This document shows, piece by piece, positions 36,530 through 45,658 of a DNA stretch of 64,000 nucleotides. A program made the position numbers and the translations under genes. The stretch is from Mangrovibacterium marinum (lineage in GTDB: Bacteria > Bacteroidota > Bacteroidia > Bacteroidales > Prolixibacteraceae). The notes under the pieces were generated by a model. It was not told the DNA's origin and did not search any database. It saw only the letters and a program-made list of their open reading frames with translations. Each line of letters opens with the position of its first letter. Positions within the stretch are counted from its first letter, which is position 1. The stretch covers positions 105,719-169,718 of the forward strand of contig NZ_QAAD01000010.1 in the NCBI RefSeq assembly GCF_003046625.1, read 5' to 3'.

Positions 36530-37512
36530 TTTTCAACGGGTGTTTTTGTGCTGAAATAAAGCGCTCCGCTTGGACAAAGTTGGGCCAGTTTCTCGGACAC
36601 GTTTCCTTTGTTTTCGGTCGGGATAACGACCTGCATTCCAAAACCGCGGTCTTTAAAGGTGAAGCCGTTGGTGCTGTTGTAAACACAAAGCCCGCATCGT
36701 ACGCATTTGGCTTGTTCGAACCATAGATTTCCGGTCACGTGTTCTTTTTGCATAACCGGAAGTGTTGAGGAAAGCCCGTAGCGCGTGCGTTTTATCCCTG
36801 CTGCCGATGAATACTCGCGAAGTTTACAGTCTGATTTACCGGAACAGGCGCAGTGCAAACAGCTCGATTTGGTCGTCACTGTTTCTTTCAGGCGTTCTTT
36901 TTCGTCATCGGAGAACCGGCCGAGTTTGGATTGAAATAACTTCTTGTCGATGTTGAACTTATCTTTTCCACCAAGGTCGGTTTTGTCTGCGAACAGATCG
37001 ACTACTTCGTGGATGATTTTACGGATGGCTACCGGTTCGTCAACGGTACCGCGGCGGCATGCTTTTTCGCAGGGAGCTTTGCAGCTGTCGCAGCCCACTT
37101 CGGGGAGCTGAAATGCGCCGGCGATAACGTCATAAGCTGCCTGGTAATCTTCAGCGTCGTAAAATGACAACATTCGTTCTACATCCAGGCCTTTGGGGCA
37201 AACCATGGAGCAAGGAGCTTCGCAGTCGGCCCGGTGGTCGCTTAGTAAGAGTTCCAGCGACATCAGGCGGATTTGTTGAATTTCATCGCTTTCGGTGTCA
37301 AGCTGCATCCCGTCGGTTGCAACAGTTGAGCAGGACGGAATAATTTGACCATTTTGTGTGTTTTTGACCGCGCAAACCATGCACGACGATTTGTGCTTTG
37401 CGCCATCGGCATAACAAAGCGTGGGAATGGAGTAGCCAATTCGCTCGGCGATTTTCAGAATCGTTTCGCCCTCCTGTGCGGTTACTGTTTTGCCATTTAT
37501 AAGTATTTGCAT
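36526..37512 (-). CDS. NuoG/HoxU-like iron-sulfur protein (operon gene 14)
   Basis: This ~328-residue protein has an N-terminal [2Fe-2S] ferredoxin domain (cysteines around CYADGAKHKSSCMVC..). It continues with Cys-rich segments DCEAPCSMVCPKGLD and GCDSCKAPCEKACRRG resembling the Fe-S N-terminal domain of glutamate synthase/NfnB, then CLHCACSGKSDC and CVRCGLC motifs. It lacks the molybdopterin-type domain of full NuoG and the H-cluster of [FeFe] hydrogenase. The start at 37512 puts the ferredoxin strand at the N-terminus. It would pass electrons between the adjacent NuoE-F-like flavoprotein and another carrier. Confidence 0.82.
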   Translation of the reverse strand: MQILINGKTVTAQEGETILKIAERIGYSIPTLCYADGAKHKSSCMVCAVKNTQNGQIIPSCSTVATDGMQLDTESDEIQQIRLMSLELLLSDHRADCEAPCSMVCPKGLDVERMLSFYDAEDYQAAYDVIAGAFQLPEVGCDSCKAPCEKACRRGTVDEPVAIRKIIHEVVDLFADKTDLGGKDKFNIDKKLFQSKLGRFSDDEKERLKETVTTKSSCLHCACSGKSDCKLREYSSAAGIKRTRYGLSSTLPVMQKEHVTGNLWFEQAKCVRCGLCVYNSTNGFTFKDRGFGMQVVIPTENKGNVSEKLAQLCPSGALYFSTKTPVEK

Positions 37513-37564
37513 CGTTCTATATTTCGTTTTCAATTTAAATTGAAGCTACCGTTGATGGCGCCTG

Positions 37565-39967
37565 TTATTCGCTGGCGACGGTATCCTTTATCGGAACTTT
37601 TTTAATCGCATCGAAGGCACACTCGTCAATACAAAGGCCGCATTTAACGCAGGTTTCGGTATTAATACGGTGAACTTCGTAAGGTGTGTAGGGAATGGCA
37701 TCAACCGGGCAGGCTTTTGCACACTTGGTACAACCAATGCAATCGTCGGTCACAACATATTGAATCAGGTCTTTGCAGGTGCCCGTTTTGCAAAGTCCCT
37801 GTACGTGTTCCTCGTATTCGCTCCGGAAATATTTTAAGGTTGTTAAAACCGGGTTCGGGGCTGTTTTGCCCAAACCGCACAGCGATGATTTTTTTACATT
37901 GATGGCCAGTTCTTCCAGCTTATCAATGTCTTCCATCACGGCATTGCCCGAGCAGAGGCGGTCCAGAATGTCGAGCATTCGCCGGATTCCAACCCGGCAG
38001 AAGGTACACTTACCACACGATTGCTCGCAAGTGAAACTCAGGAAATAGCGGGCCATATCCACCATGCAGTCTTTTTCGCTTAGCACCACTAAACCTCCCG
38101 ATCCCATCATGGCGCCCATTTGGTTGAAGGCGTCGAAATCGACCTGCACATCGCAGAGGTTTGCCGGGATACAACCTCCGGAAGGACCGCCAATTTGAAC
38201 GGCTTTCAGCTTTTCGCCGCCTTCAACACCGCCACCAATATCCTCGATGATCTGGTTGAGCGTGATGCCCATGGGCACTTCAATCAGACCTCCGTTTTTG
38301 ATTTTTCCGGCCAGTGCGAAAACTTTGGTTCCCTTGCTGTTGTCGGTTCCGATTTTCAAATATTTATTCAGGCCTTTGTTGATGATAAAAGAAAGCTGAC
38401 TCAGTGTTTCCACGTTATTGACCAGTGTTGGTAAACCGTTGAGGCCGGCAACTGCCGGGTAGGGAGGCCGCTGTTTTGGAAAGCCCCGTTCTCCCTCGAT
38501 GGAGGCAATCAGGGCGGTTTCTTCACCGCACACGAATGCTCCGGCGCCCTCGAAAATTTCAATGTCGAACGAGAAGTTAGTGCCGGCGATATTTTTGCCC
38601 AGTAAGTTCTTCTCCCGGCAAAACTCAAGCGCTGCTCTGATGCGTTTCACAGCCAGCGGATATTCGGCCCGAATGTAGAATACGCCTTTGTTGGCTCCGG
38701 TTGCATAGCCGGCAATGAGCATGCCTTCGATCACCCGGAAAGGGTACGATTCCAGAATCATGCGATCCATAAAGGCACCGGGGTCACCTTCGTCGCCGTT
38801 GCAGATGACATACTTCTCGGGGCTGGTTGATGTTGCCACCATTTCCCATTTTTTACCGGTTGGAAATCCACCGCCGCCTCGGCCACGAAGTCCGCTTTCG
38901 AGAACGGTTTTTACGACTTCGTTGGGACGGTATTCCGAAACTACTTTCTTTAAAGCGTTGAAACCACCGTGGCCCATATATTCTTCGAGGTTCAATGGCG
39001 CCAGGTAGCCGTATCCTTCGGTGGCAATGTGGATTTGTTCCGAAAGAAAGCTGTTGATTACGCCTGTTCGTTCATTCTCCGGTTTCCAAATCACGTTGTT
39101 CCAGGTCAGGTCGGTGTGGTAGGTGTCGACCCGGTTGAAGAGGTTGTTTTTCAGTCGTTTTAAAAGACTTCCCGGTTTGAAGTGGTAGTGCAGAATTTCT
39201 TTAATCTCTTCAGGCTTCACATTCGGATACCGTGTGATTTCGCCTTTTTCATCCACCACATCAATTAGGGGAACTTTGTTGCACACACCCACACAGCCAA
39301 CCGATTTGATGGTAACATCGATCCCCAGCTCGTCGGAAGTTTTGTGCAACTCTTTGTAGATGTCGGATGAACCGCTGGCCTGGCAACAGGAGCCCATGCC
39401 CAACCGAATTTCGCCGGGAACCCGGGATTTTGTTTTCTTGACTGTTGCCTTTTGCTGTTGTATTTCCTGCTCCAGAAATTCGTCAATCACTTCGTTTACC
39501 TTGCCCGGAAGAACATGGCCGTAGATTTTTTCATCAATCTGAACAACAGGCGCCAGGGTGCAGCATCCCAGGCAAGCTACTTTTTCAATCGAAAAAAGCT
39601 GGTCGTTGGTCGTAATGTTGTCGTGATCCATTTTCAGCTCGCGCCGAAACGAATCGTAGACGTTTGTTGCCCCTTTTACGTGGCAGGCCGTACCGGTACA
39701 CACTTTAATCAGGTGCTTGCCATAGGGGATATGCCTGAACTGGGAGTAAAAGGTTGAAACGCTGATCAGCTGAGCCCGGTCGATCTCCGTTTTTTCGTAG
39801 ATGCGCTCAATGGCATCGCCGGGCAGGTAGCTAAACTCTTCCTGCAAAGCTTGCAGCAGCGGAATAATGACGTTCCGCTCAGTTCCAATCCGCCCGATAA
39901 TTGCATCGACTTTGGCAATTGTCTGATCAAGCGTTTGTTGTCCGTTATTTTCGCAATTACAACTCAT
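37565..39967 (-). CDS. NuoE-NuoF-ferredoxin fusion, NAD(P)H-oxidising diaphorase (operon gene 13)
   Basis: The 800-residue protein combines four parts. A NuoE-like thioredoxin-fold [2Fe-2S] domain (~1-165) has CTGTACHVKG and CLGCC. A second [2Fe-2S] thioredoxin-like domain (~170-265) has GCVGVC. The NuoF core (~320-690) carries the FMN/NADH motif GLRGRGGGGFPTGKKW, CNGDEGDPGAFMDR and the 4Fe-4S ligands SCGKCTFCRVG. A 2x[4Fe-4S] ferredoxin closes the chain (CIGCTKCAKACP, CVKCGLCIDEC). This is the layout of HydB/HndC-type subunits of electron-bifurcating hydrogenases, but no hydrogenase lies in the window. With the NuoG-like gene it forms a cytoplasmic NAD(P)H:Fe-S module. Confidence 0.88.
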   Translation of the reverse strand: MSCNCENNGQQTLDQTIAKVDAIIGRIGTERNVIIPLLQALQEEFSYLPGDAIERIYEKTEIDRAQLISVSTFYSQFRHIPYGKHLIKVCTGTACHVKGATNVYDSFRRELKMDHDNITTNDQLFSIEKVACLGCCTLAPVVQIDEKIYGHVLPGKVNEVIDEFLEQEIQQQKATVKKTKSRVPGEIRLGMGSCCQASGSSDIYKELHKTSDELGIDVTIKSVGCVGVCNKVPLIDVVDEKGEITRYPNVKPEEIKEILHYHFKPGSLLKRLKNNLFNRVDTYHTDLTWNNVIWKPENERTGVINSFLSEQIHIATEGYGYLAPLNLEEYMGHGGFNALKKVVSEYRPNEVVKTVLESGLRGRGGGGFPTGKKWEMVATSTSPEKYVICNGDEGDPGAFMDRMILESYPFRVIEGMLIAGYATGANKGVFYIRAEYPLAVKRIRAALEFCREKNLLGKNIAGTNFSFDIEIFEGAGAFVCGEETALIASIEGERGFPKQRPPYPAVAGLNGLPTLVNNVETLSQLSFIINKGLNKYLKIGTDNSKGTKVFALAGKIKNGGLIEVPMGITLNQIIEDIGGGVEGGEKLKAVQIGGPSGGCIPANLCDVQVDFDAFNQMGAMMGSGGLVVLSEKDCMVDMARYFLSFTCEQSCGKCTFCRVGIRRMLDILDRLCSGNAVMEDIDKLEELAINVKKSSLCGLGKTAPNPVLTTLKYFRSEYEEHVQGLCKTGTCKDLIQYVVTDDCIGCTKCAKACPVDAIPYTPYEVHRINTETCVKCGLCIDECAFDAIKKVPIKDTVASE

Positions 39968-39968
39968 G

Positions 39969-41843
39969 TTAATCGGTTGTTACACAGTAAATACTTTCGT
40001 CGGTTCGTACGACAATCCTGCCGTTGGTGAACGCGGGTGTCGCATAAGTTCGTTCCCCGGTTTCAAAAGAATCCAGAAGCTCGAAATCTTTGTCGGCAGA
40101 GAAAATGTGCATGGTACCATCGGTGTTGAACAGGTAGATTTTACCTTCGGCAATGATTGGTGACGAATAGAATTCGCCATCGAGTTCCTGTTCTTTTTCG
40201 AGCTCACCTGTTTGGGCATCGTAGGAGGCTACAACGCCATAGCTGGTGGCTACGTAGACATTCGTTTTGGTGGCGACCGGGCTGGACACTTCCGGCAAAA
40301 AGTCGCTGGCCTGCCATACGATGGATCCATCTGTACCATTTATTGCCGACAGAGTGGCATATTCGCTTGCTCCGTAGATGATTCCGTTCGAGCTACAGGC
40401 ACTTGCTCCGACCTCTCCGGAAAGACATTCAACGCGCCATAGTTGTTCGCCGTTTTCGGGGTTGTAAGCCGCAATGGCCGGATTGCCCATGAGTACCAAC
40501 TGCGGCTTACTGTGCACTTGTGCAATAATCGGGGAGCTCCATGTTATGCGTTCTTTTCGGGTCGTTGTCCATTTTTCGTCACCGCTGGCGAGATCGAGTG
40601 CTATAATTTTCGAGTCGTTTTGATTATCCCACTGTACAATCAAAAGGTTCATGTAGGTGATTAACGACGAAGCATAGCCATAGTGATTGTCGGGCACGCC
40701 GAGGTTTTTCGCCCAGAGCTGTTTGCCGTTCATGTCAGTGCATATCAGATCGCCGGTTCCAAAAATGGCACAGACCTGCTTGCCGTTGGTGGCGACTGTT
40801 GGTGCAGCCAAGCCCGTGTCGTCGGTTGTTTTTGGTACCTGTGCCGGCGATCCGGGAATGTTTGCAGCTTTCATGCTCCACAATGCTTCGCCGCTGGTCA
40901 GATCGTAACAGTACAGCACCCGGCTTGTCTGGTCGGCACCGGTAAAAAAGACTTTATTGCCGTTGACCACCGGCGAATTTTTCCCTTTCATGGGGATGGG
41001 CTTTTTCCAGGCGATGTTTGTTCCGGCTGCTAAATCCCATTTTGCCGGAACATTTTTAGCCGCCGAAAGACCACTTGAGTTATTCCCGCGGAAAGCATTC
41101 GAGTTAACGGTATTTACAGCAACCGTGGGTGTTGTTGGCTTTGCTTCCGGTTCGGCCTTTTTAGCTACTTCAGTTGTCTCTGCTGTAGCAACGGGCTCTT
41201 TTTCGGTTGGTTCCTCCGCTTTTGTTTCCGGGGCAATTTCGTCCTCAACTACCGAAGCTTCTTCTGTAACTTCCGTTACCGGTGTTTCTGATTTATAGGT
41301 AGTTATTGCTTCCGGCACTGCTTCGGCGACTTCGTTGGTAGCTACAGTTTCTTCAGTCTGCTCATTGCCATTCGCCACCGAGTTGTTGACCAGGAATGGC
41401 GTGCTCATAACAACAAACAACAAGGCCAGCGCTGCAACTCCGGCAGCCGCGAATCCGACATATTTCCGGGCCTGGGTTTTAATGGCCCATTCGTCAATCG
41501 GGTCGAGATCTTTTGAAGGGATGTTACGGTAGTTTGCAAAATACATTCGGGCCGAAATGAGGAACACCAGCAGCATTCCCAGCAAGATATAGACGCCGGT
41601 CATGAGGTGATCCATGCTGACAAAATAAGCTTTGCGAGCCATTAAATCCAGTTGGCGAATTTGCTCTTGCAGTTCCGTATTCCCCGAGTTCTGGATATTG
41701 AGTTCTTTCAGGCTTTCAACGATCTCGGTCTGCAACGGAGCGGACTGCCTTACCTGAAAGTAGTTTGTGATCAGCATAATTGCAAAGGTGACAACGAATA
41801 GGGCTGATACGATAGCTATATTTCTGTAGATTGCTTTCTTCAT
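39969..41843 (-). CDS. Membrane-anchored PQQ-like beta-propeller (operon gene 12)
   Basis: This 624-residue protein has three membrane helices (about 8-27, 85-105 and 132-152). A low-complexity linker rich in Glu, Thr, Ala and Val follows (~155-255, EEPTEKEPVATAETTEVAKK). The propeller then begins NSNAFRGNNSSGLS, with repeats such as GYASSLITYMNLLIVQWD and SSPIIAEGKIYLFN. The linker would let the propeller reach across the periplasm. The gene overlaps the NapH-like gene by 4 bp and ends 1 bp before the NuoEF fusion, so it sits between membrane and cytoplasmic electron carriers. Confidence 0.85.
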   Translation of the reverse strand: MKKAIYRNIAIVSALFVVTFAIMLITNYFQVRQSAPLQTEIVESLKELNIQNSGNTELQEQIRQLDLMARKAYFVSMDHLMTGVYILLGMLLVFLISARMYFANYRNIPSKDLDPIDEWAIKTQARKYVGFAAAGVAALALLFVVMSTPFLVNNSVANGNEQTEETVATNEVAEAVPEAITTYKSETPVTEVTEEASVVEDEIAPETKAEEPTEKEPVATAETTEVAKKAEPEAKPTTPTVAVNTVNSNAFRGNNSSGLSAAKNVPAKWDLAAGTNIAWKKPIPMKGKNSPVVNGNKVFFTGADQTSRVLYCYDLTSGEALWSMKAANIPGSPAQVPKTTDDTGLAAPTVATNGKQVCAIFGTGDLICTDMNGKQLWAKNLGVPDNHYGYASSLITYMNLLIVQWDNQNDSKIIALDLASGDEKWTTTRKERITWSSPIIAQVHSKPQLVLMGNPAIAAYNPENGEQLWRVECLSGEVGASACSSNGIIYGASEYATLSAINGTDGSIVWQASDFLPEVSSPVATKTNVYVATSYGVVASYDAQTGELEKEQELDGEFYSSPIIAEGKIYLFNTDGTMHIFSADKDFELLDSFETGERTYATPAFTNGRIVVRTDESIYCVTTD

Positions 41844-43120
41844 AGCGTTAGCGTTCCGGTTTTTATTTCAAGTTTATTTTGAGGGCAGTAGCCAAAGCAC
41901 TTTCCACAGGCTACACAGTCGGCATGTTCAATCTCGTACTCTTTTCGGGTGCGCTTGGTTGATAAGCCAATCAAGGTGATTCCGATAACCAGGCCAATGA
42001 ATCCACCGGCGATGGTTGAATAAAGTCTGTAGTCGGCCTGAATTTTTTCAACTTTTTCAGTAAGCTCGGCAACTGTTCTACCCTGTCCGTAAAAGGCTTC
42101 CAGTTCGAGTGAAAGGCTATTTTGAGGTGCGGCTTCCTGAAGCATGACCATATCGTGTAAACGGACATCTTTGTGAGCGCGGCTCAGATCATTGCTTGCA
42201 TAGCGCATCAGCAAGGCTCCGGTGATGACCAATACCGGCAGAACGACAGCGTAGTTGATCAGGCGTTTCACACCCAGCAAGCGATTTTCTTTCACCTTAT
42301 TCTCATGCGGCGGTTTAATCGCATCAACCGGGCAGGCATTGTGGCACAGTTCGCAATTGATACATTGCTTTTTGGTGATTTTTACTTTCCAGATCGAAAC
42401 ACGCGAAAAGAGGCTGAGCAAGGCTCCGTAAGGACAGAGGAAACGGCAGAATGGGCGCCCTGTAAAAATGGAAGTGATCAACAACAAAACACCGAATACA
42501 ATCAGCCCAAAATCGCCGCCTTGCCGGAAGATGCCAATAAACGGATCGAATCGGCAGATGATGAATGTACTGCGCGTTACGGCATACAAAACTGCAAAGA
42601 TCAGGTAAATCCAGGGGATGACGCTCAGAGCTGAAGTCAGCGACTTGGAGAGCTTGTAGTTTTTAATGTTGACCAGTTCCTGCAAGGCTCCAAACGGGCA
42701 AACGCCAGCACAAAATACCCGACCAAACAGAAATGCAAAAGCAATTGGCAGGATGAAAAAGAGCAAGACCGAGATGGGCAGAATATAGCTTGAATCGGCT
42801 AGCGATAGCGCAACATTTTGGATTGAACCAATGCTGCAGACACAACCGCTGCGGAAGAATCCAAAGTAGGCAACGGAAATCACCGAAACCCAGATGATCG
42901 GTTTTCGCGTTTGCTTGCGGATGACGGCCCAGGAAACAAAGCTCATGAGAGCAACAAGTAACAGGATGTCGACAACCAGCCAAAGCGACTCGTTGGGAAC
43001 TGCATATTGGATATCCGGGTATTGGTAGCCGGATTCAAAATCAGGCTTTGGAAACCTGTTTTGAGCAAAGGCTGCTAGTTGCAGCAGCAGAGAAGTTAGG
43101 GTGAAAAGGATCTTCTTCAT
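41840..43120 (-). CDS. NapH/NosR-like membrane 4Fe-4S protein (operon gene 11)
   Basis: This 426-residue protein has a signal-like N-terminus and about six membrane helices. Cysteine motifs lie at membrane edges: GCVCSIGS, FCAGVCPFGALQELV and FCRFLCPYGALLSLF. A 2x[4Fe-4S] segment follows (CINCELCHNACP), and a last helix leads to a C-terminal CVACGKCFGYCPQ. NapH, NosR and related proteins shuttle electrons between the quinol pool or cytoplasm and periplasmic partners. Its neighbours are a TAT-exported ferredoxin (overlap 1 bp) and a membrane-anchored propeller (overlap 4 bp), so it is the likely membrane conduit of the system. Confidence 0.85.
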   Translation of the reverse strand: MKKILFTLTSLLLQLAAFAQNRFPKPDFESGYQYPDIQYAVPNESLWLVVDILLLVALMSFVSWAVIRKQTRKPIIWVSVISVAYFGFFRSGCVCSIGSIQNVALSLADSSYILPISVLLFFILPIAFAFLFGRVFCAGVCPFGALQELVNIKNYKLSKSLTSALSVIPWIYLIFAVLYAVTRSTFIICRFDPFIGIFRQGGDFGLIVFGVLLLITSIFTGRPFCRFLCPYGALLSLFSRVSIWKVKITKKQCINCELCHNACPVDAIKPPHENKVKENRLLGVKRLINYAVVLPVLVITGALLMRYASNDLSRAHKDVRLHDMVMLQEAAPQNSLSLELEAFYGQGRTVAELTEKVEKIQADYRLYSTIAGGFIGLVIGITLIGLSTKRTRKEYEIEHADCVACGKCFGYCPQNKLEIKTGTLTL

Positions 43121-43695
43121 TATTCGTCTTTCAGTTTGTAGGCCACATCAAGGGGGACGCGGCTAATGGCATCAGCAGGGCACACCAGGGCAATTTTACA
43201 TTCGTTACAGTCCAGGCACAGGTCGCGTTTAATTTGCAGGTACAGCGATCCGTTTCCGAAGGAGGTGCAGCCTTTCACACATTTGGCGCAACCATTGCAC
43301 AAGCTCTCATCGATGGTATATTCAAAATAAGGATCTTCCACAAATTTACGTTGGATGGCGCCTGTCGGACATAGCAGGTTTTCGGCAGCTGTATTCAGTT
43401 CTTTTACGTTAGAGCGGTAGTAGCCGCCACACAGGTCGCAGTAGCCGCAAACCCGGTTGGCATGGATACATTTTACAGCCGACACATTCAACACGCAATG
43501 CGTTTCGCAACGACCACACTGGGTGCATTTGGCCGGATCGATTTGCCAGTACAGACCTGCCTCGGCACGGTTTATTCGGCTTGCCAGTCCGCCGGCCACT
43601 AAAAGGATGGAACCTCCGGCAGCGGCAGTGCCAAGCATTTGCAGGAACTTCCGGCGTTCGATTGGGCTTTTCTTAGGATTGTTTTTTCCGTTCAT
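43120..43695 (-). CDS. TAT-exported 4Fe-4S ferredoxin-like protein (operon gene 10)
   Basis: The 191-residue protein has a twin-arginine signal (ERRKFLQMLGTAAAGG) and, after it, at least three [4Fe-4S]-type cysteine groups: CTQCGRCETHC, CNGCAKCVKGC and CLDCNECKIALVCP, plus CGYCDLC. It resembles periplasmic NapG/MauM-type ferredoxins that work with NapH. It would be folded with its clusters in the cytoplasm and then exported. Its stop overlaps the NapH-like gene. Confidence 0.88.
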   Translation of the reverse strand: MNGKNNPKKSPIERRKFLQMLGTAAAGGSILLVAGGLASRINRAEAGLYWQIDPAKCTQCGRCETHCVLNVSAVKCIHANRVCGYCDLCGGYYRSNVKELNTAAENLLCPTGAIQRKFVEDPYFEYTIDESLCNGCAKCVKGCTSFGNGSLYLQIKRDLCLDCNECKIALVCPADAISRVPLDVAYKLKDE

Positions 43696-43702
43696 GGCTC
43701 TT

Positions 43703-44731
43703 TTAAATTAATGTTCCTTCTCTCAACGGGCAATCAATTCCACAGGTCGAGCAGGCCGTTTTTGCGGCCATTGATTTGTCGTATTGAAAGGTTGAAACCA
43801 GGTTTTTTCCTGCTACAAATAGTTTGTCGCCGGCAACTTTCACGCGGTAGGCAATATGGCCTCCACCAAGCGTTTTGCTGTCGAGCAGTTGGTTTTGAAA
43901 TTTCCCGTCTTTGCTGTAGCAGCTGATTCGCGGGTTGCCTTTTTCTGAAGTGATGATTTCACCGGTTGAAGTATAGCTGAGGTGAACCGGATTGCAGCAT
44001 CCGCCGAAATTTCCCACAGCCCCGCCTGCCTGCCCAAAGGCGCCCAGGTATTCTCCATCGGCGGTGTATTTTTCAACCTGGTGGCGCCCCGGGTTCGAGC
44101 AATAAACCAGGCCATCGGCATAAGTTATCCCAAAGGAATAGCTGGGAATGATAAATCGGTTCGGGCTTTGAACGATGCGATCAAGTTTGCCGTCGGTTGT
44201 GTACTTGCACATATTTTTGTTGGCAGCATCGGTTGCAAAAACAGCATTTCCGCCTACCGCCATCGAGCAATAGTCGGCATTTTCGTTGCCGGCTTCCCAG
44301 TTGCGGACCAGATCACCTTGTGCGTTGTACACTTCAAAGCGGGAAGGAAACAGCAGGTAGATTTCGTTGTTGGCAACCGCCATGTCGCGAAGGTTTTGGC
44401 CAATTTCAAATTGGTGTTCCAATGTTCCCGTTGCGCTGTAGATAAATACCTTGTTGGCTGTTGAAACAACTATGCGGTCGCCCAGTAATTCGAAGCTATC
44501 AAGCTTGTCGGGTATGCTGAATGAAGAGACCAGTTTATAAGGTGACCGGAATTCTTCGGAAACAGATTCCAGGCCGGCTACTGATTGGCTGATCGGGTTG
44601 GTTTTGTGCTTATAGTTTTTCCAAAGCGTGACGCCTGAGAGGCCGAGAATGGTTCCCCCGGCAATCACCGAACCACCGATTTGGAGGAACTCTTTGCGTG
44701 ATATCTTTTGGTTTTTTTTATCTGGTTTCAT
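43703..44731 (-). CDS. NHL-like beta-propeller with TAT-like anchor (operon gene 9)
   Basis: This 342-residue protein has an N-terminal SRKEFLQIGG segment (RK rather than RR) followed by a hydrophobic stretch, so it is TAT-like or membrane-anchored. NHL-type propeller repeats follow. It contains FGGCCNPVHL and ITSEKGNPRIS, both matched in the next gene (FAGCCNPAHI, TSEKGNPRIS). The C-terminus ends with CSTCGIDCPLREG, which could bind a metal or cluster. It is paralogous to the product of 44747-45655. The conserved CC pair is a candidate redox or metal site (inference). Confidence 0.8.
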   Translation of the reverse strand: MKPDKKNQKISRKEFLQIGGSVIAGGTILGLSGVTLWKNYKHKTNPISQSVAGLESVSEEFRSPYKLVSSFSIPDKLDSFELLGDRIVVSTANKVFIYSATGTLEHQFEIGQNLRDMAVANNEIYLLFPSRFEVYNAQGDLVRNWEAGNENADYCSMAVGGNAVFATDAANKNMCKYTTDGKLDRIVQSPNRFIIPSYSFGITYADGLVYCSNPGRHQVEKYTADGEYLGAFGQAGGAVGNFGGCCNPVHLSYTSTGEIITSEKGNPRISCYSKDGKFQNQLLDSKTLGGGHIAYRVKVAGDKLFVAGKNLVSTFQYDKSMAAKTACSTCGIDCPLREGTLI

Positions 44732-44746
44732 TTGTTCGCTGATTTT

Positions 44747-45655
44747 CTAATTCTTAAAAGCATAGATGTCGATGTGGTTTTTTCCCGCAACAAAAAGCCT
44801 GTTGGCATCAATTCCAATCTCGTAAGCATCGTAGCCGCCACCAAGCAGCTGGTTGTTCAGCAATACCTGGTCAAACTGCCCGTTTTTTTTAAAAGTGCTA
44901 ATCCGGGGATTACCCTTTTCTGACGTGAAAAATTGGCCGTTCCGATCAATCTGAATATGGGCCGGGTTGCAGCAGCCGGCAAAGAATCCGGATTCGGTTC
45001 CGGAGCCACCAAAGGATGCGATGAAGTCTCCGTCAGTCGTATAGGATTCAATCAGATGTCGTCCGGAATTGACAGCGTAGATGGTATCGTTATGGTTGAA
45101 AATATCGAAGGAATAACTCGGGATGATAAAGTTGTGCGGACTTGCGATGAACTTCACGAAGTTGCCCTCGCGGGTGTATTTGCAGATGTTTTTGTTTTGT
45201 GCATCGGTAACAAATACAAAGTCGTTGGTCAGGGCCATCGCGCAGTAATCGGAGCGGTCGCTGCAAGCTTCCCAATGATTAACCGAGTCGCCGTTGGTTG
45301 AATAAACATCAATAAAGGTTGGGTACAGAACGTAGAGCTTGTCATCGGCGACTTCGATATCCCGCATGCCCGACTTTATCGGGAACGAGTTTAAGGTTTC
45401 TCCATTGGCCCGATAAACATAGACAGTTTGGCTGTCGGTGAGGAAAATTTGTTTTTCACTCAGCACAAAATGTTCGATTTCAAACGGAAAATCGAATGTT
45501 TTAACTTTTTCCATCGGGCTTACAAAAGCCTCCTGAACCACGGTCGTCGCAGGTGATTTTTCATCTTTATTAACCGAGCTGACCATGTAGCCAATAAAGC
45601 CAATAACGACAATGAAAATAAGGATGTTGATGATAAGCTTAATCGTTTTTCCCAT
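44747..45655 (-). CDS. NHL-like beta-propeller, membrane-anchored (operon gene 8)
   Basis: The 302-residue protein has one N-terminal membrane helix (~6-26) and a periplasmic propeller with repeats such as HFVLSEKQIFLTDSQTVYVY and DYCAMALTNDFVFVTDAQNK. It shares the GCCNP and SEKGNPRIS segments with its neighbour at 43703-44731 but lacks that protein's C-terminal cysteine group. It starts 3 bp after the upstream propeller gene stop. Confidence 0.8.
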   Translation of the reverse strand: MGKTIKLIINILIFIVVIGFIGYMVSSVNKDEKSPATTVVQEAFVSPMEKVKTFDFPFEIEHFVLSEKQIFLTDSQTVYVYRANGETLNSFPIKSGMRDIEVADDKLYVLYPTFIDVYSTNGDSVNHWEACSDRSDYCAMALTNDFVFVTDAQNKNICKYTREGNFVKFIASPHNFIIPSYSFDIFNHNDTIYAVNSGRHLIESYTTDGDFIASFGGSGTESGFFAGCCNPAHIQIDRNGQFFTSEKGNPRISTFKKNGQFDQVLLNNQLLGGGYDAYEIGIDANRLFVAGKNHIDIYAFKN

Positions 45656-45658
45656 AAC

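Noticed and set aside
36526..39967. Complex I or a bifurcating hydrogenase
   Set aside because: There are no Nuo membrane subunits and no H-cluster or NiFe catalytic subunit; only the NADH-side module is present.
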